Shown piece by piece: positions 20,938 through 32,803 of a DNA stretch of 64,000 nt. The position numbers and the translations under genes were made by a program. Source of the stretch: Pseudoips prasinana (Eukaryota; Arthropoda; Insecta; Lepidoptera; Nolidae); the NCBI GenBank assembly GCA_951640165.1, contig OX621250.1:1240001-1304000 (forward strand), read 5' to 3'. The number at the start of each line of letters is the position of its first letter. The stretch's first letter is position 1. The notes under the pieces were generated by a model. It searched no databases and was not told the origin of the DNA. It worked only from the letters and a program-made list of their open reading frames with translations.

Positions 20938-21710
20938 TTATTTAATATGGATCAAAGTTGTACATTAATTTACTTTCATAAATGAGTTTTAAACTACTTT
21001 TATTTTTGGAGATTATTTACCTTATCATCGTTGTGTAACTATAAATTGCAGCGATAAAGCGTAAAATTTGACACAAACACATAATAAAACTCGCAAAGTG
21101 AAAACAAAGCCCAATCGATTGAAACTAACAACAAAATAAAACCTCCGAGAAAACTCCGACACAACAAATAAAACCCTCGAGAAGCTCCAACATTACAAGG
21201 GCTGAATGCGTGTAGTTTCAGAGTTTAGACTCCTCACGAAGGTATCACCAGATTAACATAAATCACTAGCAGATGCTCCTCCTGAATATTTGAAAGTGTT
21301 TTTATTTCTGTTTTACGAGTTTTTGTATGAGAACAAGAAGTTTTATTGCTACCTCGGTATAAATCTGAATTTGTTTTTAAATTGTGTGTCACATGATCAA
21401 TTCCCAATCCAATTGAATTAAACTAGAGATCTTGCACTTGTATGAAATACGGCCATTAAGACTATAGACATTAAAGACAAATCATTATTAGTATTACTAT
21501 ATTGCACACAGAAACAATAAAAATAAATACGATTTATGATAGAAAGATAGAAAGGCGAGCTTAACTCATTAATGAGTTTTCTTACAGCAACCCAAACACA
21601 GAGGACAAATTGTTTTACAGGGTAGAACAGTGTACAACATTGTCTATTTAAATTAATTCTATCTACCTATATGTATAAATACCTACATGCTATATTATAT
21701 CAATACTACA
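20938..21710. other. Interval without recognised gene
   Basis: AT-rich unique sequence; no gene or repeat recognised. Confidence 0.4.
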
Positions 21711-21951
21711 TAATCACCGTAGCCTAGTTGGTAGTGCTCCTGCCTACGAAGGTGGTGAATCCCCGTAAGTGCAATTATTTGTGTGATGAGCAAGAATATT
21801 TGTTTCTGAGTCATGGATGTTTTCTAGGTATATAAGTATTTATTTATCTATATAAGTATGTATATCGTCGCCTGGTACCCATAGTACAAGCTTTGCTTAG
21901 TTTGGAGCTAGGATGATCTATCTGACATTGTCCCTAGATATTATTATTCTT
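21711..21951 (+). mobile_element. SINE-A copy with damaged B box
   Basis: TCACCGTAGCCTAGTTGGTA and CTGCCTACGAAGGTGGTGAA. The B-box segment is collapsed by about 15 bp (AATCCCCGTAAGTG), so the internal promoter is broken. The body TGGTACCCATAGTACAAGCT is intact. Confidence 0.8.
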
Positions 21952-23374
21952 AATCTGTTCTTAGTTTTAACACCCAGTTTGTCAGTGTGCCAAAACATGT
22001 AGTGTGTGTATTTTTTATTAATAATTTACTTTTAATGCCATTATATAAAAATAGTAGCATAGTCCTTCTCAATATGTACTTTAACTGTTTCAAATTTCAT
22101 ACTCCTCTGTCCAAGCAATTTTCGTAAAAAGAGGTACAAAAATTTCCTTCACGTATTAATATTATGATATTAAAAAGTTAAAGTTAACAAAAACAACATA
22201 AAACGTAACTTAAACTCGACAAAAAACACATATTTTGCGCCATAATTTATTAGTAAACAACGTAAATGGACAGCCTTTTAAGCTAACTAGGTGAACTGAT
22301 AGTGATACCTAGGTGCCTCGTACGTGATATTGAAGTATTTCTGGCAAGAAAAACACAGCCGGAGTCTAAATGTTAGTGGTATTAAGACTTGGCTTCGACA
22401 TGGCATAAATCTTTTGTGGAGGCCTTTGTCCAGCAGTGAGCGTCACTAGTCTGACATCATATCCACTTAAATTACCTTATAAATGTAGTTACCAATATTT
22501 CCGAGTAATTCGATTGAGAAGCACAACTGAAGTAATAATTTAACAAGGGATGCAAATGTATGTATAAATTATATTATCAAACAAGCAAAAAATTGTTACG
22601 GCGAGCGAACGAGCGCCTACTTAATACCTCGGTTAATAAATGCGTTACCTACCCACTTACGTAAAAATATAAATAGTGGGAATATAAAACGTAAATTAAA
22701 GACAACTTTTTATCTTTTTATTGACAACCATAAATAAATTATCGTAGTTATTTGCGTTTATTCTCATTGGACTCGAGAAGTGTTTTTCATTATAGGCTTG
22801 AATTAAAAGAAAGCTTGGCTTAAATTAATTAATTATCATTGTTTATCTAGTTTTTAAGTCATATATAAACATATGTACTTCTTTTCTCCATTACCTAATG
22901 TTATTCTTAAGTGCTGACGACATATTGTAAAGTGGCACACTCAAACCCTAGAGGTCTCTGTGCCACTTCTAAAAACAAACTTTTGTTATTTGTGCTCAAT
23001 AAATCTAAAAAAAAAAATAACTTGAGATTGACATGCATCCAATTAATCATTTTTAAAAATTTTACACTAGTATTAACTAAGTTGAAGCTAATATTATCGC
23101 CCTCCAAGACCTTTACTTTGTATTCGTATCGATCAAAATATTACCACCAATACTCCAACGGGCGAGCCACCCACGTCTTCGTTTAACGTAGAGCGTCAGT
23201 TACACAAATCCACCCTAAAAACGACTCCCCTATGCAATTCACGTTAGTAACCACCTTGATTGGGGTTTTCAAACTATAGGTTCCTTTGAACAAGTTACTT
23301 CATTTATAGTCTTATGTTAGACGACTTTGTACCTCCTTCACCTCTATCGGGTAGTGAAGGAGTTAGATAGAAAA
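21952..23374. other. Interval without recognised gene
   Basis: Only a short RTE-like 3' fragment is seen at about 22405-22450 (GGAGGCCTTTGTCCAGCAGT, plus strand). An open frame at 22911-23186 is AT-rich and featureless. Confidence 0.4.
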
Positions 23375-23512
23375 GTGAAGCTAGATAGATAAAGTATAAG
23401 TAGTAAGTATTGCACCATAAAACACAATACATTATCTTAATACAAGCAAATACAGGTACAATCGGCGGTCTTATCGCTTTGTAGCGATCTCTTCCAGACA
23501 ACTGTTAGCCTC
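23375..23512 (-). mobile_element. LINE 3'-UTR copy (Jockey/CR1-like)
   Basis: The complement reads GTCTGGAAGAGATCGCTACA and GCGATAAGACCGCCGATTGT, ending in TATC/CTAT repeats. It matches the 3' UTR downstream of the LINE fragment at 32804 (CTGGAAGAAATCGCTATTAT, GCGATAAGACCGCC). Confidence 0.65.
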
Positions 23513-24236
23513 TCAGTCAACTGGTAATATCATGTAAAAACCATTGACCTATATGCATATAAGTCAACGGTAAAAACCGGTAATATTCTCACAACAGTAG
23601 TATATGAAGTCTAAAGCAACTGAGTTGTTTATTTTCCCAAAGGACCATAATATATTTATTCTTATACACTTTTATCATTTGAGAACAGACTTCAATCTAC
23701 CAGTAGCTTCGAAATGTCACCAATGGATCACATTCCAGAGTTATGGCTTACGATGTGATACCAACACACATCACTAGAGAATGAACTTTACAGTAACCAT
23801 ATAAAGTTCAAATAGGATTGGTTCAAAAAAATATTATCAGACCTATATCTGACACAGTAACTCAATTTTACGGGGCTCTCGACTTAAAATCGAAATAAAT
23901 TCAGTGGAAAATCTCTTGTCTATTCTGTCCCCGGCTACTTCCAATGAATACGATATATGGTCAATACAACAATGAAAAGTTAATCTTGTATGTTTGTTTG
24001 TACCTCAAATGGAAATGTTAGGGGATTACAGCGGCACATGTTATATTTAGAGTTAATCTATGTTCAATGTGTTTGGATTTACAATGTTTGGATACTCAGG
24101 TATTGTTAAAATTTGGTGCTTTGTTTGTTTAATCGTCTGTGTTTATCATTTTATTGTGTTGACAGATTTGGTAAAGTTATTGATGGGTTCGTCTGTGATA
24201 TTATTTTCTCTAAAGCATATACAAGGTGTAATATAA
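23513..24236. other. Interval without recognised gene
   Basis: Nothing recognised. Confidence 0.4.
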
Positions 24237-24492
24237 TAGTTACTTACTTATCGTATGGGCAGTGGTTACCCTAGTGTAAGAGTTGTTCTAACCGCCTAGT
24301 AGGCTTGTGACATGGCTTAGCGACTGTTGTCTAATGCCTACAACCGGGACCGATAACGTACCCTCCAAAGCACGGAGACGCTCAGAAATTAAATCACTTT
24401 GGTGGTCACCCATCTATGGACTGACCGCGAATCTAGTTGTTTAACCTCGCCGAACACTTACGGAACGGTGAGAGCATCTAACTACCCCAATT
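24237..24492 (-). mobile_element. 5S-derived SINE copy
   Basis: The minus strand reads GAGGTTAAACAACTAGATTC, GCGGTCAGTCCATAGATGGG, TGACCACCAAAGTG, GAGCGTCTCCGTGCTTTGGA and finally GTAACCACTGCCCATACGAT with a AAGTAAGTAA tail. The 5S-like head plus unrelated tail is the clearest in the window. Confidence 0.65.
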
Positions 24493-24840
24493 ATACCAGT
24501 ACTTCATACACTCATTTTCATATATTTATGGCTCACCATACAAGGTGTTGAAGAATATCATCACCACATCTCATCACGGGGGAGGCGTAGAAGTTGTCCC
24601 GAGGCAATGTCTCCGAGAGAGGCAACATTATTATATAGTAGTTTGTATTTCTATAAATATTATCCAACACACAATAGAACATACATGGCTGTCATCGTCG
24701 TCTGTTCACCTTTTTGTTAAATAGGAATTCCAATTTATAAGTACCAATTTATCCTGAGAATGTCTTCAAATCTATCATTATCTGGCACATTTTCCTTCTA
24801 TATTCGTTTATTTTACTCAAATATTCACTTACAATACACT

Positions 24841-24957
24841 ATGGTGCGTGCGCGTCAAAATGAGCGTGCTATACGGATTTTCCGGTCGAAGGCTGCCCTG
24901 AATGAAGGTCTTACGGGCCGATGGTTCGATGCCTCGCGGGACAAAGCGGGTATGTAG
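24841..24957 (+). other. Possible short exon, uncertain
   Basis: A 39-codon frame reading MVRARQNERAIRIFRSKAAL and then NEGLTGRWFDASRDKAGM has higher GC than its surroundings. It ends at GCGG|GTATGT, which resembles a 5' splice site. No upstream AG acceptor is obvious and I recognise no family. It could equally be a fragment of an unidentified transposon gene or chance. Confidence 0.15.
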
Positions 24958-25077
24958 GTTAAAATGTACGGAGTTTAAAAATAAATATCTTGTAGAAGCT
25001 TGAAGAAAAGATTAGTGGTTGAAATAGATTTGAGTATTAAATCTATTTTTTTTTATTTGGAGGCTCACTATAATAAT

Positions 25078-25268
25078 TACACTAATATCATAAAGGCGAA
25101 AGTTTGTGAGTGTGTTACTGTGTGAGTGTGTATGTTTGTTTCTTCTTCACGTGTAAACGGCTGGAGCATTTTTAATTAAATGTGGTATGGAGTTAGCCGA
25201 CACCTTAGATTAACACATAGACTATAATTTATAAACTTTGATGCGGATAAAACCGCGGGGCACAGCTG
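25078..25268 (+). mobile_element. Helitron (family 2), ends decayed
   Basis: ACACTAATATCATAAAGGCG at the 5' end; hairpin remnant GCGGATAAAACCGCGGGGCA then CAGCTGTG at the 3' end. Terminal CTAG is lost. Confidence 0.65.
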
Positions 25269-25361
25269 TGTAAAATAAATAGTAAACGAAACTTAAGTTG
25301 CGTATGAAACCGAACAACATGGAAAGTACACAAAAAATATTTTTTTTAGAAAACGTTTGCA

Positions 25362-25461
25362 CTAGGGATACTAGTCCCTGTGTCACGTGATACTTTACGA
25401 ACATAATAATAGACGGACACAAATTACATCCAGACTCCGAACAACTATTTATGGGCCTCAC
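25362..25461 (-). mobile_element. SINE-D 3' part
   Basis: The minus strand reads GTGAGGCCCATAAATAGTTG, TTCGGAGTCTGGATGTAATT and TGTCCGTCTATTATTATGTT, then TATCACGTGACACAGGGACT. The tRNA-like head is absent. Confidence 0.65.
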
Positions 25462-25469
25462 AAATTCGA

Positions 25470-25732
25470 AAGAAAGTTAAGTTAAAATACAAGCAGAATT
25501 ATGACGATTTATTAAAGTTTTGTAATATAATACCAGTACATGATAAAGTAGAATACTTGATAGCATTAGAACAATATAAAATAAAGGAATACAAAGAGCC
25601 AATAAATCACAAATATAATACTAGGAATGCTGTTCAGGGAAAATTTTAATACCTTATGTAAAAAAATATGGTAAAAGAACTAGGCAATATTTAACTCCAA
25701 CAATATTTAATAACATGTACTACCTAAAATAA
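25470..25732 (+). pseudogene. C-terminal end of a LINE reverse transcriptase
   Basis: The first frame gives INHKYNTRNAVQGKF. After a frameshift it continues ILIPYVKKYGKRTRQYLTP and TIFNNMYYLK-stop (stop near 25730). Y-N-T-R-N near the end and G-K-R-x-x-x-Y-x-x-P-x-x-x-N are typical of the C-termini of insect LINE reverse transcriptases. Upstream parts are absent, so it is 5'-truncated, and it is broken by the shift. Confidence 0.55.
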
Positions 25733-26632
25733 AAATATGTATAGTTATATAAAAAAAAGGTATAAATATATAATGTGTATAAAAGTAATATGTAAGAGCG
25801 CCACTATCGCCAACAAACTGGCAACAGTTTGGCGATTTTGTTATATCATTTTAATGTGAATATTTTAAGAGAATAAATGACAAAAAAAAATATTGTCCGG
25901 CGCGGGACTCAAGCGGGACTTAGTAGGTAATGGAAATGTTTTGTAAGTTTATATTTTAAATTTATATATTGGTTTCCTTTACAAATTCTTTTTATAACTA
26001 TTTACTATCATAATGCACATCAGCTGACCTTCCCGTGACAACTAGATATATTTCGTTTGTTGTACAATCGTACCATGTTTTTATATAAAATCGGGTGAAC
26101 TATATGCCCCTAGAATTCTTATGGGGATGTAACCCATTGAACTTGGCCAGCTTACTTGCATTAACACCGAATGCTTTTACCAACCCTTTTTGTAATTCCT
26201 TTATTGTCCAGTTGCCCATAAAAAGGCCATGCCTGGTCATTACATAGAAACTCACTTACAACTCCGCGTTAAGATGTAGTGACAATACGGTATTTTTTTA
26301 CATTGTCCGACACGATTACGATACTGATCGGGACGGTCTCATCGCCGTACATTTTTCTGCTTACTCTGCTCCCTACTTTAGGTCAACGATGCGCGTCATA
26401 ATTTAGCAATATAAAATAGCATGACTAACGAATTTAAATATAGAGAACTTATAACTGTGTAGCTATCAACAACTATTGTGAGAAATGATCGCCTTCTACT
26501 CTAGAACTGTAATTTACTTATAACTTAAATAAACTCAACTATTGCATCTTAGTGGAAGGTGTTTCTCTTAAGTTAACTTACAAACCTTCATAACAAATCA
26601 GTGTACGAAATTAACTACTACAATCCGTACAA
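25733..26632. other. Interval without recognised gene
   Basis: A segment at 25795-25915 (GGCAACAGTTTGGCGATTTT) may be another LINE 3' UTR. Otherwise nothing is recognised. Confidence 0.35.
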
Positions 26633-26635
26633 GAC

Positions 26636-26776
26636 TGGTCTCGATCGAGATAATAGATTTGGCAAATCATTACCTTTTGGTTTACCCGACGTTTCGGCAT
26701 GGATTACACCAGTCAGATCGACCCATGACCACGACTGGTGCAATCCATGCCGAAATGTTGGGTAATCGCGAATGTT
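26636..26776. repeat. Hairpin repeat with GACGTTTCGGCATGGATT arms
   Basis: CCGACGTTTCGGCATGGATT is answered by AATCCATGCCGAAATGTTGG about 70 bp later, with GACTGGTGCAATCC and CACCAGTCAGATCGAC between. A related, more decayed stretch is at 46760-46930. It is of MITE-like type; the family is not named. Confidence 0.55.
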
Positions 26777-27057
26777 TAAAAACATAAAACATTTTGTTTC
26801 TAGCATATCTTTCTAATCAGTAGGTTAGTGGATGAGTTTAATAAGCTAAGAAATTAATATTGAAAAAAATATTATATATACTGAAGTGACAAGTCACTTC
26901 AGTCTCACTTTTGTAAAAACTTGACAAGTCTAATAGTTACTTTTATTGTAGTTTTCCCCATACTTTATCCGTTTGCCACAAACATCATGTCACCAATATG
27001 ACTCAATCGCCCAGTCTCAGAGAACGTAGGAAGTTTAATGAGACCTTATGTTATATT

Positions 27058-27440
27058 TGACTGCCTCGTTGGTCTAGCGGTAGCGTGTTCAACCGCCGAT
27101 AATGACGTCCTGGGTTCAAACACCAGGTCGGGCCAAAAAGTGATTTTGGGATTTTTCCGTAAAAAGAAATTTCTCAGTATCAGCCCGAAGTCTGGAAGTT
27201 CGCTGTATTACACCCCCGTGCCTCAGAGAGCACGTAAAGCCGTCGATCCTGTACCTGAACTCTTTCCGGTCGTGTCGCTAGGCGTTCCATCGGATTATGA
27301 GAGTGATGGAATAGAAAGTGCCCCTGTGTTTGCGCACACACTTGTGCACTATAATATGTCCTGCGCAATTGGCTAGTCTCCATTAAGACTGGCCGCCGTG
27401 GCCGAAATTCGGTCGGGAGGACATCATAATGTATGAGTCG
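27058..27440 (+). mobile_element. SINE-E (tRNA-headed), near full length
   Basis: TGCCTCGTTGGTCTAGCGGT (A box) and GTCCTGGGTTCAAACACCAG (B box), then TCAGTATCAGCCCGAAGTCT and GTGTTTGCGCACACACTTGT, ending TAATATGTCCTGCGCAATTG then GGCTAGTCTCC. The head resembles a tRNA with the TGGTCTAGCGGT D-arm. Partial relatives: 29578-29658 (minus, 3' end) and 47870-48005 (plus). Confidence 0.75.
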
Positions 27441-27504
27441 CACGCCTATGTTCTTTAAGCATTAAGTTGTTTCATTTAATATTCTTATTGCTACTATTTT
27501 GATG

Positions 27505-27873
27505 GGCTGGTTGGCGTGGTTGGTAGGCTTGCCTTTCACGCCGCAGGTTGATTCCCACCCACGACAGATATTTGTGTGCATGTACAGACGCCAGCACATC
27601 AAGCTACCCCAATCTGTCAAATTTCCCCAATTGAAAGTGAACGTTATGCTTAACTAATAATGTTGAATATCTATAAAATAAATTTGACAGATAGGAGTAG
27701 CTGGATGTGCTGGTGTCTTTACATGTCTATTTGTCCTGAGTCTGGTTGTAATTATCTTTACAAGTATGTATTTATGAAAGCTGAGTAGTATATGTCAGTT
27801 ATCTGGCTTCCATAGTACAAGCTCTGCTTAATTTCGGATCAGATGGCCGTGTGTGAATAATGTCCCAGGATTA
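27505..27873 (+). mobile_element. SINE-B copy interrupted by a MITE
   Basis: Head GGCTGGTTGGCGTGGTTGGT and GCAGGTTGATTCCCACCC; after the MITE (27585-27719) it resumes with CATGTCTATTTGTCCTGAGT and CCATAGTACAAGCTCTGCTT, ending GTCCCAGGATT. Confidence 0.8.
27585..27719. mobile_element. 135-bp MITE (CAGACGCCAGCAC ends), TA target
   Basis: The ends CAGACGCCAGCACATC and GATGTGCTGGTGTCTT form an inverted repeat that continues through AGCTACCCC and TCTGTCAAATTT, about 40 bp per arm. TA flanks both sides (27583-27584, 27720-27721), as in TA-targeting superfamilies. No ORF. Exact length match to the copy at 33560. Confidence 0.75.
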
Positions 27874-29310
27874 ATTAAATTAAATTACTACTCTTGTACT
27901 GTATTTAGATTAATATATTAAAACATAACAACTCCTTCGTTAAAAATATATTTTTTCAATGTTTTTCTCCTGTTTCGTTTTCAGAAGAAGTCGGATAGTG
28001 TAAATGTATTGCAACCCTTCACGTACAAAATCAGTCATTCTTATTGGTGAAAGGAGCTTTTGTGTTCAGATTAACGCTGTGGTGTCCAATGACGTTGGGC
28101 CTGTAAATAATATTTAAGGACATGTATGTACATTATACAATTTTGAACGTAGTAGGGGTAGGTATTGGTAAATTGCGTAATTCTATAATATTACTGAGGT
28201 CTTAATTATTTGCGTACTTAAATTATTAGCTTTTATACCGTTGTTGTTTATCGTGGTTTAAGCAGATAACATGTTAAAACATTCCTACCAATAAAGCGTA
28301 GTAACGTTACGTGAAATTCGGTTAGTCTTATATAATCATTAAGCTCTCGGGAAGTTACCTCTATATTAAATAATCAGCGTATTATTAAGAAAATGATCTG
28401 GCCCTCGTCTAGAAAATTAGAACCGGGTGAGTGAGTGTCATAGTTATTACAGCTTCTAATTGGGCGGGTCTGTAATTCTTTGTATTAGGTAAAAAAAGGC
28501 CAAAAAGATATAAAAGATTGCCACACAACTCCTACCTCCAATTAGCTACCAATACAAAGTAAAGGTATGTTCTATTTAATAAATACAAACACGATTTAAG
28601 TTTGTAGACGGCATAGAATAAAGAGATTTTATAAAATTCAGATATTTCAGCAAAAGGTTGCCTTTGCCATCAATACATAATCACAAATCGAACATTTCAT
28701 ATCATTTTCAACATACACTTATTGAGAAAATCCCTAATCCCCAAAAGGTATTCCCGACTTCAGTGTTTTCGCAAAAAGAAATGCAAATCCGAAGGGAGCC
28801 CGAAAGCTTGGAGGGCGCCGTTTATTTATTGCGCCGACGATGAAAAATCTATCCGATATGTTTTTCGATTGCTTGATGTTGGGTGAAATGATGTGCCGCT
28901 GAATTTTTTAACTTAGCAGTGAAAACAGCTGCTGCTGTTATTAGACGATAAAATTTAAAGAAAAGGGGGAGAAACATGCAAACAGAAGGTCTTTAAGTCT
29001 ATCTCGCCGTCGCAGTTCTAATCTCTGGGAAAATATTGATAACCGTGTAGACAACATTTCATGAATTATTTTTTGTATTTTTTTATTAATATTATTAAGA
29101 TTTTTATAATTTAGCCCAGTGGTTTCGCATATCATTCCGTGGGTGTCCTAAAAGGCCACTAAGGGATAGCAGGTAGTCGGGGAGCAGCGCCACCTGTGCT
29201 ATAGCTACCACCTAACTGCAGTCGCCAACTCGCATGCCAAGCGCGGTTTACCGTAGTCACCAGCAATGAAAGATAGCAAGTTGATATTATAATGTGATAA
29301 TATTATTACT
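27874..29310. other. Interval without recognised gene
   Basis: Open frames at 28658-28843 (plus) and 28941-29135 (minus) have no recognisable motifs. No gene called. Confidence 0.4.
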
Positions 29311-29515
29311 GTCCCACTGCAGGGTAAGAATATTCACTCACAATGATAGGAGATAGACCATAGTCCACAACGCTGGCAAAAGCACACGCCATGAAAATTT
29401 TGGAGAACTTTCAGGTATGAAGAATTCCTCGCAATGTTTTTCTTCGCCGTTTTAAGTAAGATTTAAATAATTTCTACATGAAATACAATAGTCAGTGGTG
29501 CGCGTCCTAGAATTA
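29311..29515 (+). mobile_element. LINE-like 3' repeat (CCCACTGCAGGG type)
   Basis: GTCCCACTGCAGGGTAAGAA, CCACAACGCTGGCAAAAGCA, TCAGGTATGAAGAATTCCTC, GCAATGTTTTTCTTCGCCGT and AGTCAGTGGTGCGCGTCC are in the order found in a very common lepidopteran LINE-derived 3' repeat. Diverged and non-coding. Confidence 0.5.
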
Positions 29516-29577
29516 AACTTCTCTTCTCTTCATTCTTGTTGTTATTATAATGCTGCAATATAATAAAGTAATCACTA

Positions 29578-29658
29578 CTAGCCAATCAGAATGGAGACAA
29601 GCCAACTGCGCAGGACATATTATATAGTTCAGTGTGTGCGCATATGTACACTCTTTGA
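29578..29658 (-). mobile_element. SINE-E 3' fragment
   Basis: The complement reads TAATATGTCCTGCGCAGTTG then GCTTGTCTCCATTCTGATTG, matching the end of SINE-E at about 27352-27390. Confidence 0.55.
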
Positions 29659-29674
29659 TAAGACTTTTCTATTT

Positions 29675-30065
29675 ATATTATTTTTTTTATTCAAGTAGAC
29701 TTTAAAAAAGCGCTTTCAAATAGTCAGAACATGTTTGTAGTAATACAGTTATTATTTCTAGTTACATATTACAGATATTTAGGTACACGGAATGTTAAAA
29801 CATTTATACAATTTATTTTATAATGGTTGTGACATTTAGCTAGCTTGTATTAAGTTATTGTCAAGGAGATTATGTTTAGTTGATTTTACAATATTATGTA
29901 TTGAAATTTATATTTTACTACATATTGTCTGAATGGTTCTGTCTATATTAAGGTATGAATTCAGTATTATTATTATAACGGACCTTGCGTTTAAAATGAC
30001 GGTCGCGCTTTAATGCTACCACCGGATCCAATGCGCCCCAACTGAGAAGACCCAGCGAAACAAAC
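29675..30065 (-). mobile_element. LINE 3'-UTR repeat R, copy 2 (most complete)
   Basis: TTTATTCAAGTAGACTTTAA, TAATACAGTTATTATTTCTA, TTTAGCTAGCTTGTATTAAG and CCCAACTGAGAAGACCCAGC. It serves as the empty-site reference for the E1 insertion: on the complement strand it reads AGAAATAATAACTGTATTAC across the place where E1 sits in copy 3. Confidence 0.65.
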
Positions 30066-30575
30066 GATATTCGACACAAGCGCGAAGAGATCAGATACAG
30101 CACCGACAGCTTTAAGTGCTCAGGGCTGCTACTAAGTGTTTTTATTGCCAATTGTAATTTTGATCCAATCCGATTTTTGAACCCATAATGCGCTTGAACA
30201 GGCTACCGCTAGACCAACATTTTAATTATATAAAGAGTAATCTTGTTTGTGAACAAAACGTTATTTTAACGGGCACAGGAATTTCATATTTCCAATTAAT
30301 TACACGGCCAAATATATACATACTATTTTTGTACTCTCTCCATAGTATTTGAAGTATTTTCACAAACCATTTTGCCAGTGGAAGGTAGTTCCAACTAGCA
30401 TGTTGCAAATATTTTGTTGAAGTACAAAAAATGGAGACCTGTAAAAGCGGAAGCCCGTTGTGTATAAATAATAAATGTGTCCCAGTCTCTAGTAGTAGAT
30501 TATAACTAACAAAAGTCAAAAAGAATAGAATTTAACACAAAAACTATGCGTACAAGTAGTTTCCCACATATTCAA
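30066..30575. other. Interval without recognised gene
   Basis: A minus-strand frame of 97 codons (30519-30226) has no recognisable domain. No gene called. Confidence 0.4.
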
Positions 30576-30579
30576 CAAT

Positions 30580-30836
30580 AATAATAATAATAATATCTTG
30601 GGACAATGCCACACAGATCATCCTAGCCCCAAACTAAGCAAAGCTTGTACTATGGGTACCAGGCGACGATATACATACTTATATAGATAGATAAATACTT
30701 AAATACATAGAAAACTTCCATGACTCAGAAACAAATATTCGTGCTCATCACACAAATATTTGCACTTACCGGGATTCGAACCCAGGACCACCAGCTTCGT
30801 AGGCAGGAGCACTACCAACTCGGCTACGGAGACCGT
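30580..30836 (-). mobile_element. SINE-A full-length copy
   Basis: Minus strand: GGTCTCCGTAGCCGAGTTGG, CCTGGGTTCGAATCCCGGTA, body CCCATAGTACAAGCTTTGCT, tail (ATT)n. Both boxes intact. Confidence 0.85.
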
Positions 30837-32000
30837 CAACAAAAAAAATTGTGGCACGTAAAAGCAAACAAAAATAACTGTCAAAAATAAATACACTAAG
30901 AATAATATGTTCCAAGATACTTACTACAAAAATGTTCGCGTGTATATAAATTCTTTAGCCGATTCAAGTATACAGTTACCACAAATTGTTGGTACATTTT
31001 TCGTTCAGATCATCTGGTAAAGAGCTCATGTAGTATTCCTTACATTTTCTGTATTTTACGGAGAACACCTTTTTAAGTAATAGATTAGAAAGAAGGGGAA
31101 AATTCTCTATAACCGGAGCTCTTCTGATTGGCTCTCCTATCGGTATCAGTAGAACAATTGGCTTGTATCTAAGTGGTACAAATTGGCCGTAGTAATTTTC
31201 TTTATAAAAATAGATTTAAATATTATGTAATTTACTTTGTGTAGTGTTTGGGCAGTAAACTTACTTTTTTGTATTGATTTGCTCGTGCCAGAATTATCCT
31301 TGTCCGACCATGATAAAATCGTAGCCGTATTTTAGTCTAAATTATAAATCTGGGTTTTTAATTTTATTATTTATATATCAACAACTATTACTCTGTTCAG
31401 CAAGCAAATAAATTAAATAAAAGCTATAACAGAAGTCTCAAAGCTCTCCCGTATTTTAGTCGATAATTTTTACTCTTTCTAATATAAAGTGAACCTGAAA
31501 GATATATTTTCAAGTATAAAATTTGTAAGCTTACTTGAATTCTCTACTCGAGACCTAAAAATCCTTCTTAATTCTATTCCCCAGCGTCTCATATAACAAG
31601 CAAATATTTCCTTTCATCCTTCGAGCAAAACTCAACTATTTGATTACGTGTTTCAACTCCTCCAAATTTACAGACGGGATTTTTTTACATTTTTCATACT
31701 TGAAGAAAGTATAAAATATATACAAAAAACGGTAGTCGCCAAGACTACGTTAAGTTGATCAAAACGGCAGGTTTTCATTAGCTAATTGAGTTGAGAGCGC
31801 TCATCATCCCGTATATACGCGATATTGCAGCCGTAAAAATGGACAGGGTTGTCATTTATTGGATACTAGGTGTGTCCGTGACTTTCTTTTTATGGCTTTA
31901 TTACTAAATCTTATGGCATGATAATTTACAGGTAAGTATAATATTAAAATCTGTATTTAATCTATATATATAATATGGCCTTTGCGTCTGTTACAGACGA
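30837..32000. other. Interval without recognised gene
   Basis: Nothing recognised. Confidence 0.4.
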
Positions 32001-32001
32001 T

Positions 32002-32265
32002 TTACGGCGCATTGTCTGTGAGACAATTCTTATTGTGGCTAAACAAACCGATGCGAGAGCGACATAGCCTGCCGCAGGCCTGACAAGAGAAGTTTGTGGT
32101 GGTTGGTGCCAAGCCGCTTTCATGTCGCTTCTGTCTCTTATCAGCAAGTACTCCGAACCAGGCTTCATCACAGATCTTACGACCCTCCACTACACGTTTG
32201 CGCCATTCAACTCTATTTTCAGCGAGCTTTTCCCAGCTACAGTGGTCAATTTTAAAAGCGGCCAT
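32002..32265 (-). pseudogene. C-terminal end of a LINE protein with a C2HC zinc finger
   Basis: The frame shows WEKLAENRVEWRKRVVEG near its start and ends FSCQACGRLCRSRIGLFSHN then KNC. C-x2-C-x3-C... with SRIGLxSH is a zinc-finger-like motif seen at the C-termini of some insect non-LTR retrotransposon proteins. The copy is 5'-truncated, with no reverse-transcriptase core. The initial methionine is incidental. Confidence 0.6.
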
Positions 32266-32459
32266 ATCCCGTTTGGTGCATTCTTTAATCTAATACGCAA
32301 AACAAAATGAAATATTTTTCTGTACATGTATACTACGAGTACATCAAATACACAAATTTAATAAAAAATTTAAAACGCATCTTATGATATTTTAGTTGCT
32401 ACTTCTTTTTAATGATCAACACCTGCAAAAAAGAAAATAACCCTTAAAACGCGGGCTAG

Positions 32460-32562
32460 TTTACAAACATATAATTGACGGACACAGAGTACATCCAGAT
32501 TCAGAGCTACTATTTTTGGGTCACACAAATAGTGGCAAGGCGACTGTCTGCTGCGCTACACG
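32460..32562 (-). mobile_element. SINE-D fragment
   Basis: The minus strand reads GACAGTCGCCTTGCCACTAT, TTGTGTGACCCAAAAATAGT and TCTGGATGTACTCTGTGTCC, with GTTTGTAAAC at its 3' side. Confidence 0.6.
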
Positions 32563-32803
32563 TGCACACAATTATCGAATTTTGCAGCATTGTCACCGGG
32601 TTAGTAACGAGATTACTTGGATCCATTCAATGAACACGTGGATGTTTTCGATCACTTAATACATTTTTATCAATTTACACTACTAAATCCCCGCAAATCC
32701 TAAATTGTACAAAATCTAATATTATAAATTCACATGAGAAATAAAATCCTTACCCATAAGACTCCGCCGAAATACTCATATTCTATCAATACTTTACAAT
32801 ATT

